Counted from the stretch's first letter, positions 1 to 8,722 are shown. The stretch is DNA of 64,000 nucleotides from CAYQZD01 sp964421875 (GCA_964421875.1 CAYQZD010000003.1:1-64000), one strand, 5' to 3'. Translations and numbers: made by a program. Notes: a model not told the origin generated them from the letters alone.

Positions 1-50
1 AGTATTCAGTATTCAGTATTCAGTATTCAGTATTCAGTATTCAGTATTCA
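1..50. repeat. Heptamer array at murE stop
   Basis: Seven perfect tandem copies of a 7-bp unit (AGTATTC on the plus strand, TGAATAC on the minus strand). Read on the coding strand, the first unit is the murE stop codon TGA plus four bases, so the array starts exactly at translation termination. It runs off the window edge, so its full length is unknown. The same unit recurs in the array after the OPT transporter gene near 35.15 kb. Confidence 0.95.
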
Positions 51-1511
51 TAATTTCTCCTTTGTCAGCCATTCCTTCACGATTTCCCGGTCATCGAGGT
101 GAATGAATTCGCCTTCAATTTCCTGATAGTCCTCATGACCCTTCCCCCCCAATATTACCAAATCTCCCTTCCGAGCGTCTTCGAGGGCTTGGATGATAGC
201 CTGCTTCCGGTCGGGAATGACCCGGGCTTTTTGAGGATACTGCAAACCCGCGATAATATCCTCGATTATGGCTTCGGGCTTTTCATAGCGGGGATTATCG
301 GAAGTCACATAGACAATGTCCGCCAATTTTTCCGCGGCGGTTGCCATTAAAGGGCGTTTGCCCCGGTCGCGGTTCCCGCCGCAGCCGAACACTGCCCGCA
401 ATTTCCCGCTGACGTAAGGCCGCATAACCTGCAGAAGATTTTCCAGCGCTTGAGGGGTATGCGCGTAATCTACAACCGCTCCGAAGGCTCCGCAGTCGAT
501 GTATTCATATCGTCCCCTCACTCCACGGAAAGCGGCGATACCCCTGACGATACTGTCGAAATCACAGCCTAATCCGGCAGCCGCTCCCACCGCGGCAAGG
601 ATGTTATAGGCGTTGGGCGTCCCTATCAGTCTCGATTCCAGCTCCAGACTCCCTTGAGGGCAGCGGATTTTCATCGATAAGCCCTCGATAGTGGAGGTCA
701 GGATTTCCCCGCATAGTTCCGCCGATTCGTCTTGGAGAGAATAGCGCATAACCTTACAGTTTGAGCGTGCCGCCATCTCCGCTCCTCGCGGGTCGTCGAT
801 ATTGATGACCGCCAGCCCTCCCGGCTTCATCCCGGTGAAGAGGCGTGCTTTGGCTTCGAAATAGCTTTCCATATCGCGGTGGAAATCGAGGTGTTCCTGG
901 GAGATGTTAGTGAAAACCGCGACATCGAAGTCAAGGCCTTCGGCGCGGCTAAGCGCTAAAGCGTGGGACGACACCTCCATCACCGCGTATTTCGCTCCGC
1001 CCTCGACCAGTTCCGCCAGCATCCGGTTGATTTCCAAAGCTTCCGGAGTGGTGCGGTCGGCGCGGACTTCGCGTCCCATTACAATGTGCCCCACAGTTCC
1101 CATCAAGCCGGTTTCGCCTTTCAAGCTAAGGATAGAATGAATCAGGCGGCAAACGCTTGTTTTGCCGTCGGTCCCTGTAACTCCGATGAAGCTGAGTCTG
1201 CTTGAGGGGTGGTCATAAAAATTGTCCGCCGCCTCAGCCATCGCTTTGCGGGAGTCTGCGACCCGGATTTTCCGGACATTTGGGGGCAGCGCTCTGTCAT
1301 TTTCGAGGACGACAGCTACAGCGCCCCTTTTGACCGCATCCGGGATGAAATTATGCCCGTCAACCTTAAGCCCGGGTATGGCAAAGAACAGGTAACCGGA
1401 ACCGACCTTCCTTGAATCGTAAGCCAGACCCTCGATGTCGATTTCAAGGCTTGAGGGCGGTTCGATAGTCTCTATATCCTGGATAACATATTTCAATGGT
1501 TTTGCGTTCAA
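48..1511 (-). CDS. murE: MurE, UDP-MurNAc-tripeptide ligase
   Basis: Cytoplasmic Mur ligase that adds the third stem-peptide residue to UDP-MurNAc-L-Ala-D-Glu, using ATP. The ATP-binding motif GVTGTDGKTS is at residues 110-119, and the DNPR motif at 405-408 is the established signature for meso-diaminopimelate rather than lysine. The 487 residues are a normal length, with N-terminal, central ATPase and C-terminal ligase domains. It is the last gene of the dcw block in view and starts 6 bp after ftsI; the best start is TTG, with an AGAGG sequence upstream that overlaps the end of ftsI. The stop codon merges into a heptamer array, so murF, the usual next gene, is either beyond the edge or not adjacent. 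Identity is secure; the start is less so. Confidence 0.96.
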   Translation of the reverse strand: MNAKPLKYVIQDIETIEPPSSLEIDIEGLAYDSRKVGSGYLFFAIPGLKVDGHNFIPDAVKRGAVAVVLENDRALPPNVRKIRVADSRKAMAEAADNFYDHPSSRLSFIGVTGTDGKTSVCRLIHSILSLKGETGLMGTVGHIVMGREVRADRTTPEALEINRMLAELVEGGAKYAVMEVSSHALALSRAEGLDFDVAVFTNISQEHLDFHRDMESYFEAKARLFTGMKPGGLAVINIDDPRGAEMAARSNCKVMRYSLQDESAELCGEILTSTIEGLSMKIRCPQGSLELESRLIGTPNAYNILAAVGAAAGLGCDFDSIVRGIAAFRGVRGRYEYIDCGAFGAVVDYAHTPQALENLLQVMRPYVSGKLRAVFGCGGNRDRGKRPLMATAAEKLADIVYVTSDNPRYEKPEAIIEDIIAGLQYPQKARVIPDRKQAIIQALEDARKGDLVILGGKGHEDYQEIEGEFIHLDDREIVKEWLTKEKL

Positions 1512-1517
1512 AAGTCA

Positions 1518-3584
1518 TCAGCCTCTGTCGGAGTGGCTCTTTTCACAACGCACGGTGCAGTTTCTCCCCGAAAAATCTGCGGAACGAACTATCCCCGACC
1601 CTAACAGCGTGACCTTGTAGCCCGCCGCAATCAGTATCTTCGATGCTTCCCTGGCGTTCAGACCTTTCAGTTTGAGTTTTTCCCCCGGCCGTTCCGCAAG
1701 CATAATCAGCGTGTCCTTTGTGGTAATACACTCCTCCGGATAGGGCAGCTGCGCGGTAATTTTGCCGCCTTCCCCCAGGAGTTGGTAGGGAATTTTCGAT
1801 TTTCTTAGCAGTGTTTCCGCTTCATTCACCGAATAGGAAATCAGGTTGGGCGCGTATTTGCCCCGCCCTTTAATGACTAATCCCCGATACGGCCCGGGGA
1901 ATTCGTTTTGTTCCGCCGCCACTATGGGCGCTGCCTGCTCCATTATGCGTCTGAAAATAGGCGCCGCCACGGAATTGCCGTAAATCCCTTCTTTAGGCTC
2001 TTCCACCACCACCAAACACAATACCCTCGGTTCCGACACTGTAAAACCAACGAAGGAGGCGATGTATCTATCTGCGGAATATCCCTCATCTTTGGATATG
2101 GGAATCTGCGCCGTACCGGTTTTTCCAGCGATTTTCAGTCCGGGGATTCGCGCGTTGTAACCAGTGCCGTTTTCCACCGCTTTTATCAGAATCTTAGTCA
2201 TCTGCCGGGCGATTTGGCGGGTGACCGCTCTTCGCACTGGCTGCGGGCGGGCTTTCTCCACGTATCCCCCCGGTTTATGAATCTGTTTCACCACCATCGG
2301 TCTGAGCATCAATCCGTCGTTAGCCACCGCGGCGTAGGCGCAGGCGAGTTGAATTGCGGTAACCGACACACCTTGGCCGATTCCGACAGTGGCGAGCATA
2401 TATTCATCCCACTGCGCCGGAGGATGAAGCTGGCCTTTGGCTTCGCCGGGGAATTCAACATCGGTATAGGTGCCCAATCCCAAATCGCGGGCGGTTTCAT
2501 AGAGTTTTTCCGCACCGATGCAGTTGGAAACCTGCGCCACCCCTATGTTGGACGACTTGGCGATTACATCCTCGAAAGTGAGCCATTTATGAGGCTTGAC
2601 ATCCTTTATTATATGTGACCCGACCCGCAGCTTTCCGTTCATACAATCGAACACTTTGGAGGTGGGAATCCCCTCCCTTAGCGACGCCACCGCCGGAACC
2701 AATTTGAGCGTGCTGCCGGGCTCGAACATATCAACCACGCTTCTTTCCCGGCGGGGTAATTTGCCGCATTCACCGGGATAGTTAGGGTCGAAATCGGGGA
2801 GTGAAACTACCGATAATAATTCTCCGGTGCGGGGGAGCATCACAATCGCCATTCCCCCTTTCGCTCCCCACTTCTCCACGCCATTTCTAAGTTCGGTTGC
2901 GGTAAGTTCCTGGATGACATTGTCAAAGGTGAGGACGATGTCGGCGCCGGGGATTGGCTCCACACGCTTGAGCCAGTGTCCGGGAAGTTTCCTTCCCATT
3001 GCGTCCAGGAGGACATTTTCCCAGCCGGGAACTGAGGCGAAATCGCTATCGTGAAGTTTTTCAATACCGGCGATACCGTTGCCGTCAGGGTCGGTGAATC
3101 CCACAACTTTTGGAGTATTCCGCCCGAAAGGGTAGAATCTTCGGGGTTCGGATTTTTGCAGCAGACCGGGGATATTACAGTATTTTTGAGCCCTGGTCTC
3201 ATCGATCTGTCTCAGCAGATAGACAAAACCGGCGCTGGAGTTCATCTTGTGGAGAAAATAATGCGAAGGTCTTCCTGATAAGTTCGCCAGACTCCGCGCC
3301 AGTCCGGTTTTATCATCCACCTCATCAGGATAGACACCGAAAGACTGGCTTCGCGGTATGTCCAACGCCAGGATTTCGCTTCTGCGGTCGAAGATTTTAC
3401 CCCGGGGCAGTTTCAATTCCTGCTGGCGGACATATTGTTTCTCCGCGAGTTTGTCGTAGTGGCTGTGGAGCACAATCTGAATTTGGAAAAGCCTGCCGAT
3501 GAGCGCTGCCGCGCCAAGACAAATCAAGACAGAGATGAACGACAGCCTTCTGCGTAAAGTGTTATTTCTTTTCGTTTCCATCAT
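1518..3584 (-). CDS. ftsI: FtsI/PBP3-type septal transpeptidase with PASTA-like tail
   Basis: Class B penicillin-binding protein that cross-links septal peptidoglycan in the periplasm. Numbered from a TTG at 3599, it has an N-terminal membrane anchor (about residues 20-40), a pedestal domain, then the transpeptidase motifs STLK (296-299, catalytic Ser), SSN (349-351) and KTGT (493-496). Roughly the last 130 residues resemble two PASTA domains, a SpoVD-like architecture more usual in Gram-positives and some deep-branching Gram-negatives than in enterobacterial FtsI. I prefer the ATG at 3584 (or 3581) to the upstream TTG. The start overlaps the end of ftsL by about 20 bp, which implies translational coupling. 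Confidence 0.94.
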   Translation of the reverse strand: MMETKRNNTLRRRLSFISVLICLGAAALIGRLFQIQIVLHSHYDKLAEKQYVRQQELKLPRGKIFDRRSEILALDIPRSQSFGVYPDEVDDKTGLARSLANLSGRPSHYFLHKMNSSAGFVYLLRQIDETRAQKYCNIPGLLQKSEPRRFYPFGRNTPKVVGFTDPDGNGIAGIEKLHDSDFASVPGWENVLLDAMGRKLPGHWLKRVEPIPGADIVLTFDNVIQELTATELRNGVEKWGAKGGMAIVMLPRTGELLSVVSLPDFDPNYPGECGKLPRRERSVVDMFEPGSTLKLVPAVASLREGIPTSKVFDCMNGKLRVGSHIIKDVKPHKWLTFEDVIAKSSNIGVAQVSNCIGAEKLYETARDLGLGTYTDVEFPGEAKGQLHPPAQWDEYMLATVGIGQGVSVTAIQLACAYAAVANDGLMLRPMVVKQIHKPGGYVEKARPQPVRRAVTRQIARQMTKILIKAVENGTGYNARIPGLKIAGKTGTAQIPISKDEGYSADRYIASFVGFTVSEPRVLCLVVVEEPKEGIYGNSVAAPIFRRIMEQAAPIVAAEQNEFPGPYRGLVIKGRGKYAPNLISYSVNEAETLLRKSKIPYQLLGEGGKITAQLPYPEECITTKDTLIMLAERPGEKLKLKGLNAREASKILIAAGYKVTLLGSGIVRSADFSGRNCTVRCEKSHSDRG

Positions 3585-3951
3585 TGACACCGGAATCAAT
3601 TTTCAAGGGCTCCAATTCACGGAAGAATTCAGGCGGTAAATCAGCCAGTTCGATGTTCGTTACATTCGCCTTACTGGTAAGGGGCTTGAGGTTTATCTTT
3701 TTTGCCAGACCTGCTATCCTGGGGAATGATGATAGTTTCTTCAGCGCGATTTTTGCTTCCGCCAATTCTACTTGCGTCTTTGCGATTTTCGCTTCCTGTT
3801 CACGAATCCTTTTAGCGGCTTCATCGATTTTAACTTCCCTGTGAACGAAAGCTAAAGCAATGAGGCAAAGAAGCGCTGTAATAGTCACCGCCTTCGCGGT
3901 GGAAAAGGGTTTCATTTTCCAGGATACATTATCTCGTCGGTGGCGCTTCAT
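3562..3951 (-). CDS. ftsL: FtsL-like cell-division protein
   Basis: Small bitopic membrane protein of 129 residues in the ftsL position of the dcw cluster. A basic cytoplasmic N-terminus is followed by one membrane segment (about residues 20-36) and then a charged heptad-like helix (about 40-75) suited to coiled-coil pairing with FtsB-type partners. Sequence identity is weak, as is usual for FtsL, so the call rests on size, topology and position. The ATG overlaps the rsmH stop by one base (TGATG). An in-frame GTG lies one codon earlier. Confidence 0.8.
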   Translation of the reverse strand: MKRHRRDNVSWKMKPFSTAKAVTITALLCLIALAFVHREVKIDEAAKRIREQEAKIAKTQVELAEAKIALKKLSSFPRIAGLAKKINLKPLTSKANVTNIELADLPPEFFRELEPLKIDSGVNDGNEKK

Positions 3952-4856
3952 CACACACTCTCTCCTGCTCTAAGGCGGGCGCTTCGAGCCCGGGGATTGC
4001 GCTGTAATTCCTCTTCCGATGGTCGTAGCGGCCGCTTTGTCAGGATTTTAAAGCGGGCTTGGTGTCCGCAGGAGCAGACCGGGATTCCGGGCGGGCAGAT
4101 ACAGTCTTTCGACTCCCTGTTGAGAAATTCCTTGACGCGGCGGTCTTCCAGGGAATGATAGGAGATTATCACCAGCCGGCCTCCGGGAGAAAGGACATCA
4201 GCAATAGAATTCAGAAATTTTTCGAGGTTTTCCATTTCGCGGTTCACATATATTCTGAAGGCTTGAAAAACCCTTGCCAGCGATTTTTCCCGACGGTTTG
4301 CCGGCGTCATTTTTTCTACGATTTCGGCTAATTCCACCGTCGAACCGGGTTTCCTTTCCTTCAAGGCCCGGGCTATCCTTTTCGCTCCGGGCTGTTCGCC
4401 GTATTCGCCGATGATGCGTGCGATTTCGCTCTCAGGCAGTTCTTCGATTGCTTTTGCCGCGGTGACAGGATTACGGTCCCTGTCGAACCGCATATCCAGC
4501 GGTCCCTGAAAACGGTGCGATAATCCTCTCCCCGGGCTGTCCAACGCAAAACTCGACAATCCCAGGTCGAGCAGAGCGCCGTTAATCGCGGGGATTCGCA
4601 ACTGTAGGAGTATATTCTTGATGTCGGCGAAATTGGCTTGTAAAAGAATCAGGTCGGAGTGGTCTTTGAGTCGGTTGGATATGGTTTCCAGTGCGCTTTT
4701 ATCGATATCGACAGCTATCAACCGTCCGTGGCGGAGACGTTCAAGGATTTGTTCGGAATGTCCCAGGAGGCCTCCGGTGCCGTCGAAGTAAATCCCTTCG
4801 GGAAGGACCTGCAGAAATTCAAGGGCTTCATCAAGCATAACCGGTTGATGCAGCAA
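3951..4856 (-). CDS. rsmH: RsmH (MraW), 16S rRNA m4C1402 methyltransferase
   Basis: SAM-dependent enzyme that N4-methylates C1402 of 16S rRNA in the ribosomal P site. The N-terminus has the family pattern HxPVML, followed by a Rossmann methyltransferase fold with a glycine-rich DGTGGLLGHS loop near residues 25-34. The helical insertion domain ends before the characteristic ISYHSLEDRRVKEF motif near residue 230. The 301 residues are a normal length. The start is TTG, supported by an AAGGTAAGG Shine-Dalgarno-like stretch just upstream. It lies 111 bp downstream of mraZ and overlaps ftsL by one base. Confidence 0.96.
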   Translation of the reverse strand: MLHQPVMLDEALEFLQVLPEGIYFDGTGGLLGHSEQILERLRHGRLIAVDIDKSALETISNRLKDHSDLILLQANFADIKNILLQLRIPAINGALLDLGLSSFALDSPGRGLSHRFQGPLDMRFDRDRNPVTAAKAIEELPESEIARIIGEYGEQPGAKRIARALKERKPGSTVELAEIVEKMTPANRREKSLARVFQAFRIYVNREMENLEKFLNSIADVLSPGGRLVIISYHSLEDRRVKEFLNRESKDCICPPGIPVCSCGHQARFKILTKRPLRPSEEELQRNPRARSARLRAGESV

Positions 4857-4967
4857 AACAACTACCTTACCTTAAAAATCATATTTTCATGTTAGCAGGT
4901 CTAAGTGAGACTCATCGTATCAACATTTATTATCAAACCGACTGTGAAGGAGACTTTCTTCGATAGT

Positions 4968-5723
4968 TCAACTGTTTTTTCTGTCTTTATCAGTCGGCGG
5001 CGGCGGAAATCCACCGGGCGCATTTGGCGGCGGTCCCTGAGGAGCCGGAGGCGCGCCGCTGTCAAGGCCTGGGGCAGTTCCCGGGCTGTTTTGTTGAGTG
5101 CCGGGATATTGCCCGGGATTGTTAGGATAATATCCCGGAGGATGTGGGGGAGGCTGCGGGTAGTAACCATATCCCGGATGATAGCCCCATACGGGATTCA
5201 CCGGCGGGGGAGGCTGCTGGGGATTCTGTGGTTGAGGATTTTGCTGTCCGCTTTGAGGATAGACCGAGGAGAGGTCGGAATCCATTTGCTGGTATTTTTC
5301 GTCTTCATCCCCCACAAAATTGTCGCAGAAGTCCGGATTCCAGAGTTCTATGCGGTTATTATTGCCCATGATTTCCACCTCCTTTTCCAACAGGGCGTAT
5401 TTCAGCAGGACCTTGGGAATCTGTATCCTTCCCTGTTTATCGAACTGGACTTCGCGGGTGTGCCGGTTACGCCAGATGGTATATTTCCGGAAGTCTTCCT
5501 GATTGGAGTTGAACACCGGCCAATAGCGGCGAACCTGCTGGTGCCAGAAGTTGCAGGGATAGAGATGGAGACAGCGTTCCGTGCCCTTGGTAATGACAAA
5601 TGTGTCATTAGCCTCTTTGGGCAGCAGTTTTCGAAACCGAGCGGGGATATTGACGCGATCCTTCGAATCCAGCGCATAAATATAATCCCCAACAAACAGT
5701 ATTTGTCCTTGCTCATCAGCCAT
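4968..5723 (-). CDS. mraZ: MraZ regulator with long proline-rich tail
   Basis: MraZ is the DNA-binding repressor of the dcw operon and usually has about 145 residues. The first ~145 residues here contain the two SpoVT/AbrB-like halves, each with the DxxxR core (DSKDRVNIPARFR and DKQGRIQIP). The protein then continues for about 105 residues of low-complexity sequence rich in Pro, Gly, Gln, Asn and Tyr, ending in a short charged tail. I do not know this extension from characterised MraZ proteins; it is probably disordered. Candidate MraZ operator boxes and a consensus promoter lie directly upstream, so autoregulation is likely. Confidence 0.93.
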   Translation of the reverse strand: MADEQGQILFVGDYIYALDSKDRVNIPARFRKLLPKEANDTFVITKGTERCLHLYPCNFWHQQVRRYWPVFNSNQEDFRKYTIWRNRHTREVQFDKQGRIQIPKVLLKYALLEKEVEIMGNNNRIELWNPDFCDNFVGDEDEKYQQMDSDLSSVYPQSGQQNPQPQNPQQPPPPVNPVWGYHPGYGYYPQPPPHPPGYYPNNPGQYPGTQQNSPGTAPGLDSGAPPAPQGPPPNAPGGFPPPPTDKDRKNS

Positions 5724-5749
5724 AATATGGTCTCAATGTTGTCTGATGT

Positions 5750-5774
5750 CCCACATTTACCCGATTTTACCCAC
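5750..5774 (-). promoter_or_regulatory. MraZ operator boxes
   Basis: On the minus strand, three pentamers GTGGG, TCGGG and GTGGG are each separated by 5 bp, giving a 10-bp period. They lie between the -10 box and the mraZ start. TGGG-type repeats spaced one helical turn apart are the established MraZ binding pattern, and their position is suited to repression of the operon. Confidence 0.85.
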
Positions 5775-5782
5775 CACAAACC

Positions 5783-5811
5783 ATTATAACGATTTCCCGG
5801 CAATTTGTCAA
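5783..5811 (-). promoter_or_regulatory. Consensus sigma-70 promoter of dcw operon
   Basis: The minus strand carries TTGACA (5806-5811) and TATAAT (5783-5788) with a 17-bp spacer. Both hexamers and the spacing are exactly consensus. It would drive mraZ-rsmH-ftsL-ftsI-murE. Such a strong promoter fits with dampening by the MraZ boxes downstream of it. Confidence 0.9.
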
Positions 5812-5879
5812 GTAAAAAATGAATTTTTTTTAGTTTAGGGAGGATTTTTTTGTTTAAGGTGGTCAAAAAGGCAGGGTTT

Positions 5880-5895
5880 AGCGGTATAAACCGCT
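5880..5895. other. Perfect palindrome between pcm and mraZ
   Basis: AGCGGTATAAACCGCT has 6-bp perfect arms around a 4-base loop. A run of five T lies about 11 bases further along the minus strand, too far for a textbook terminator. It could be a weak terminator after pcm or a regulator site. Confidence 0.3.
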
Positions 5896-5961
5896 ACTTA
5901 TGGTGTTTATCATGTTTATCACCAATCCATAATAACAGCCATACCTATCAATTCTCTGTAT

Positions 5962-6017
5962 CCGGGTCTCGGGTCTCGGTTTTCGGTTTTCAGTTTTCGG
6001 TCTTCGGTCATCTGTCA
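5962..6017. repeat. Heptamer array starting at pcm stop
   Basis: Eight degenerate 7-bp units in strict register. Read on the minus strand the order is TGACAGA, TGACCGA, AGACCGA, AAACTGA, AAACCGA twice, GACCCGA, GACCCGG. The first three bases are the pcm stop codon TGA. The unit differs from that of neighbouring arrays but shares the purine-rich GAnnACC look. Confidence 0.9.
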
Positions 6018-6734
6018 ATCTTCCGGATGAACCATCGGCACGAACCTGACCGGCAGTAAATCCCGGCGCGTGATTCCTCTTTCGGTCTTAGTGTAGAGAC
6101 GAAGCATTTGGAAATACTCACCTTCCGGAACTATCAAACTTCCTCCCGTTTTAAGTTGGTCGAGCAGAGTCTGCGGAACTTCCGGGGGAGCGGCTGTAAG
6201 TATAACGCGGTCGAATTTGATGGTGGTGTCCGGCCAGCCTAAATACCCGTCGCCAGCCAGCACCCGCACATTATCATATCCCAGGCGCATCAACCGCAAA
6301 GTTGCGGTTTCCGCGAGTTCGGGGACGATTTCGATGGAACAGACCAGTGAGCAAAGCTCCGCCAGCACCGCCGCCTGGTAGCCGGAGCCGGCGCCGATTT
6401 CCAATACCGTTTCTCCGCCTTTCAGCTTCAACGCCTGGGTCATAAAAGCGACGATGTAGGGCTGGGAAATGGTCTGGCTGTAACCGATGGGAAGGGGATG
6501 GTCGGCGTAGGCTTGGCTCAGGTATCTCTGCGGAACAAACTTGTGCCTGGGGACTTTGGCCATCACTTCAAGCACCGCAGGGTCGTAGATGCCGCGGCTT
6601 TTAAGCTGGTTCGCGACCATCTCCAGGCGTTTCTGCCGGTAATGCTCCTCACTGCGGTTTTCATCCTGGGAGCAGGCAGAGAACGCTAAGCAGGTTGTCA
6701 GAATCAGGCAAAAGTATATTTTTCGATGAAACAC
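6015..6734 (-). CDS. pcm: Protein-L-isoaspartate methyltransferase, lipoprotein-like
   Basis: Methylates L-isoaspartyl residues in damaged proteins, using SAM. Family motifs are clear: PRHKFVP (62-68), GYSQTISQP (84-92), the SAM-binding LEIGAGSGYQ (111-120) and a conserved C-terminal strand region. Unlike the usual cytosolic enzyme, the first 21 residues form a signal peptide ending in a lipobox-like FSAC with Cys21. This suggests export and lipid attachment, although phenylalanine at -3 is not ideal. The start codon is GTG. Heptamer arrays flank the gene on both sides (6741-6768 and 5962-6017). Confidence 0.9.
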   Translation of the reverse strand: MFHRKIYFCLILTTCLAFSACSQDENRSEEHYRQKRLEMVANQLKSRGIYDPAVLEVMAKVPRHKFVPQRYLSQAYADHPLPIGYSQTISQPYIVAFMTQALKLKGGETVLEIGAGSGYQAAVLAELCSLVCSIEIVPELAETATLRLMRLGYDNVRVLAGDGYLGWPDTTIKFDRVILTAAPPEVPQTLLDQLKTGGSLIVPEGEYFQMLRLYTKTERGITRRDLLPVRFVPMVHPED

Positions 6735-6740
6735 TGTTGA

Positions 6741-6768
6741 AGTCTCGAGTCTCGTGTCTCAAGGCTCG
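6741..6768. repeat. Short heptamer array upstream of pcm
   Basis: Four 7-bp units on the plus strand (AGTCTCG, AGTCTCG, TGTCTCA, AGGCTCG), beginning 6 bp before the pcm start codon. More degenerate units may continue to 6782. It sits between the gatE stop and the pcm start, where the pcm ribosome-binding site would be expected. Confidence 0.75.
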
Positions 6769-6802
6769 GATTTGAGTGGTTATTAGCTAAGATATTTGAC
6801 TA

Positions 6803-8722
6803 TCAACCGGTTCTCGCCAACATCCGCTCAATCCGAGATTTAATTCTCAGCCCGGAAAGAGGTTTGTCCATCCGGTTTTTGACAATTCCGATTATTTTAT
6901 CTACTGAACCGATATCACCGTTCAGGCTGTCGATTACATCCTGCGCCGCCTGGTCGATTTCCTCGTCGGAAGCGCCGGCGCTTTCAAGCGACGAAAACGC
7001 TTCCTCCCAGTTCCCGTCTTCACTACCCATTTTCAACAACTCTATCCCCACTTCCTTCGATAACTTCTTCTTACCGACAAGTTCCAGAAACTGTTCAATC
7101 TCTTCAGCAGAGAATCCACTGCTGTTCAACCGGGCGATATGAGGAATATCCTGTACTGTCAGCCGAGCCATTGTTTTTGCTGATTGCGGATAACGCTCCG
7201 CCGCTTTTTCGAAAGGTTCGAGGTATTTTGAATGCACCAAATTCCAGGCGGTTTCTTCAGGAACACCGAGATTAGTGAACCGCTCGGTCTTTACCCAGGG
7301 TGTCTGCGGCAGTCCGGCGGATACTTTTTCAATCATCTCGTCGGTGACGGAGGTAGGGGGAGAATCGGTGTCGGGATACATCCGGTCGGGACCGGGTAAA
7401 ATCCGTTCGAAGTCGGATACGCCGAAGGGCCGGTATTGGCGGGTTTCGTTTATCACGCCCTTGAGGATTTCCTGACAGCGGATGATTATCTCATTCATCG
7501 CGGTATCGACATCCTGAGGCAGCCCCCAGGACAGCGCGATAACATCTTTGGAACCAGCCTCAAACAGTCCCAGAACCTTCTCCCGGTCTCTATCGGAAAG
7601 CGACATCGCATCATCCGGATCGGTGTGAGCGATATTGGGCATCCGGTCGAGACAGGCGATTACCCGCACCCGGGCGGCGGCTTCCGAAGCGAAATTCCAG
7701 CCGGGATTCAGCTTGAAGGCGAATACTCCTTTGAGGTTCTTAAGCATAACACCCTTGACCTTAGAATTAGGTCCAAAGTTCTCTTTCAAGACAGGGGATT
7801 CGATTTCCTCCGCTTCAGCCGTTATGTCCTTCACCTCGTATCTAACATCCGCTTCCGTCTTAATTCCCCTGCGGGCAGTTTCGTCCCGCAATTCCAGCAG
7901 ATGCTTCTGGCGCAGGGCTTCGAAGCCGGTGAGTCTGGGGATATATGACAGCCTGGGCACACCCTTGATTTCCACTCTATCGCCGCCCTCGACGGAAACG
8001 TTGACGTCCTGGCGGGCGGAGCCTGCGCCGCGTCGGACTTTACCGGTGAGCCGGAGTAATGCGCCTAATACTCCGCCTACTTCCGCAGCTTCCAGCGGGT
8101 CGCGCATATCGGGCGCTGTGACCACCTCTATCAGCGGCATCGAGAGCCGGTCGGTGAGGAAAGTGATGCGGTGGCCGACGTCGGATACTTCGCGGCAGGC
8201 GTCCTCCTCCAGCGCCAATTGGACGATGCGGATTTTACGGTCTTTATAGGGAATCCATCCGTCCACACCCACGATAGTGGTGCGCTGGAAACCGGTGGGG
8301 ATGCTGCCGTCCAGGTACTGCTTGCGGATGATGTGGATTTCGCCCACGATTTTGCAGTTGAGCAGGAGGGCGATTTCCAAGGCGATGTCCAGCGCTTCCC
8401 GATTGATAGGGAAAGGCGGGGTGTCGTCCATCTCATAGGTGCAGACCGATTCCTTGTTCAGACGGTAGATTATGTCCTTCTTAGTTTTGAACTCCATTAA
8501 GGCGGTGCCGTCATATTCTCCCAATTCCGAAAGCGTAGGGCGCATATGGCGCAAAACTTCGGACTGGTATTCATCGGAGTATTTCCCTGCGGGACAGCGG
8601 CAAAACAGCTTTTTATCGGTTTTTATCTGATGGTGAATTTCCAGACCGCAGCGGAAGCCCAGCGCGTGAAAGTCAACCCCTTCGAGCCCTCCGGCGCGGT
8701 TGAATGTGAATCTTTGCTTCAT
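6803..8722 (-). CDS. gatE: GatE-type Glu-tRNA(Gln) amidotransferase subunit
   Basis: GatE-family kinase/amidotransferase subunit that, with the ammonia-producing GatD, converts Glu-tRNA(Gln) to Gln-tRNA(Gln). The 639 residues match archaeal GatE rather than bacterial GatB (about 480). A GatB-like catalytic cradle opens with GLEIHHQIKTDKKLFC and continues to about residue 320. It is followed by an AspRS-like (GAD) insertion around 325-430 and a C-terminal YqeY-like helical tail from about 515. The insertion is what separates GatE from GatB. GatDE is regarded as an archaeal system, so a bacterial location implies transfer or an under-described bacterial branch. No gatD lies in the window. The start is ATG; an octamer array lies just upstream. 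Confidence 0.87.
   Translation of the reverse strand: MKQRFTFNRAGGLEGVDFHALGFRCGLEIHHQIKTDKKLFCRCPAGKYSDEYQSEVLRHMRPTLSELGEYDGTALMEFKTKKDIIYRLNKESVCTYEMDDTPPFPINREALDIALEIALLLNCKIVGEIHIIRKQYLDGSIPTGFQRTTIVGVDGWIPYKDRKIRIVQLALEEDACREVSDVGHRITFLTDRLSMPLIEVVTAPDMRDPLEAAEVGGVLGALLRLTGKVRRGAGSARQDVNVSVEGGDRVEIKGVPRLSYIPRLTGFEALRQKHLLELRDETARRGIKTEADVRYEVKDITAEAEEIESPVLKENFGPNSKVKGVMLKNLKGVFAFKLNPGWNFASEAAARVRVIACLDRMPNIAHTDPDDAMSLSDRDREKVLGLFEAGSKDVIALSWGLPQDVDTAMNEIIIRCQEILKGVINETRQYRPFGVSDFERILPGPDRMYPDTDSPPTSVTDEMIEKVSAGLPQTPWVKTERFTNLGVPEETAWNLVHSKYLEPFEKAAERYPQSAKTMARLTVQDIPHIARLNSSGFSAEEIEQFLELVGKKKLSKEVGIELLKMGSEDGNWEEAFSSLESAGASDEEIDQAAQDVIDSLNGDIGSVDKIIGIVKNRMDKPLSGLRIKSRIERMLARTG

Noticed and set aside
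4905..5789. 294-residue plus-strand open frame
   Set aside because: Antisense to mraZ and its promoter region; the reverse strand carries the recognisable MraZ.
6803..8722. Calling the GatE-like gene gatB
   Set aside because: Length (639 versus about 480) and the AspRS-like insertion fit GatE, not GatB.
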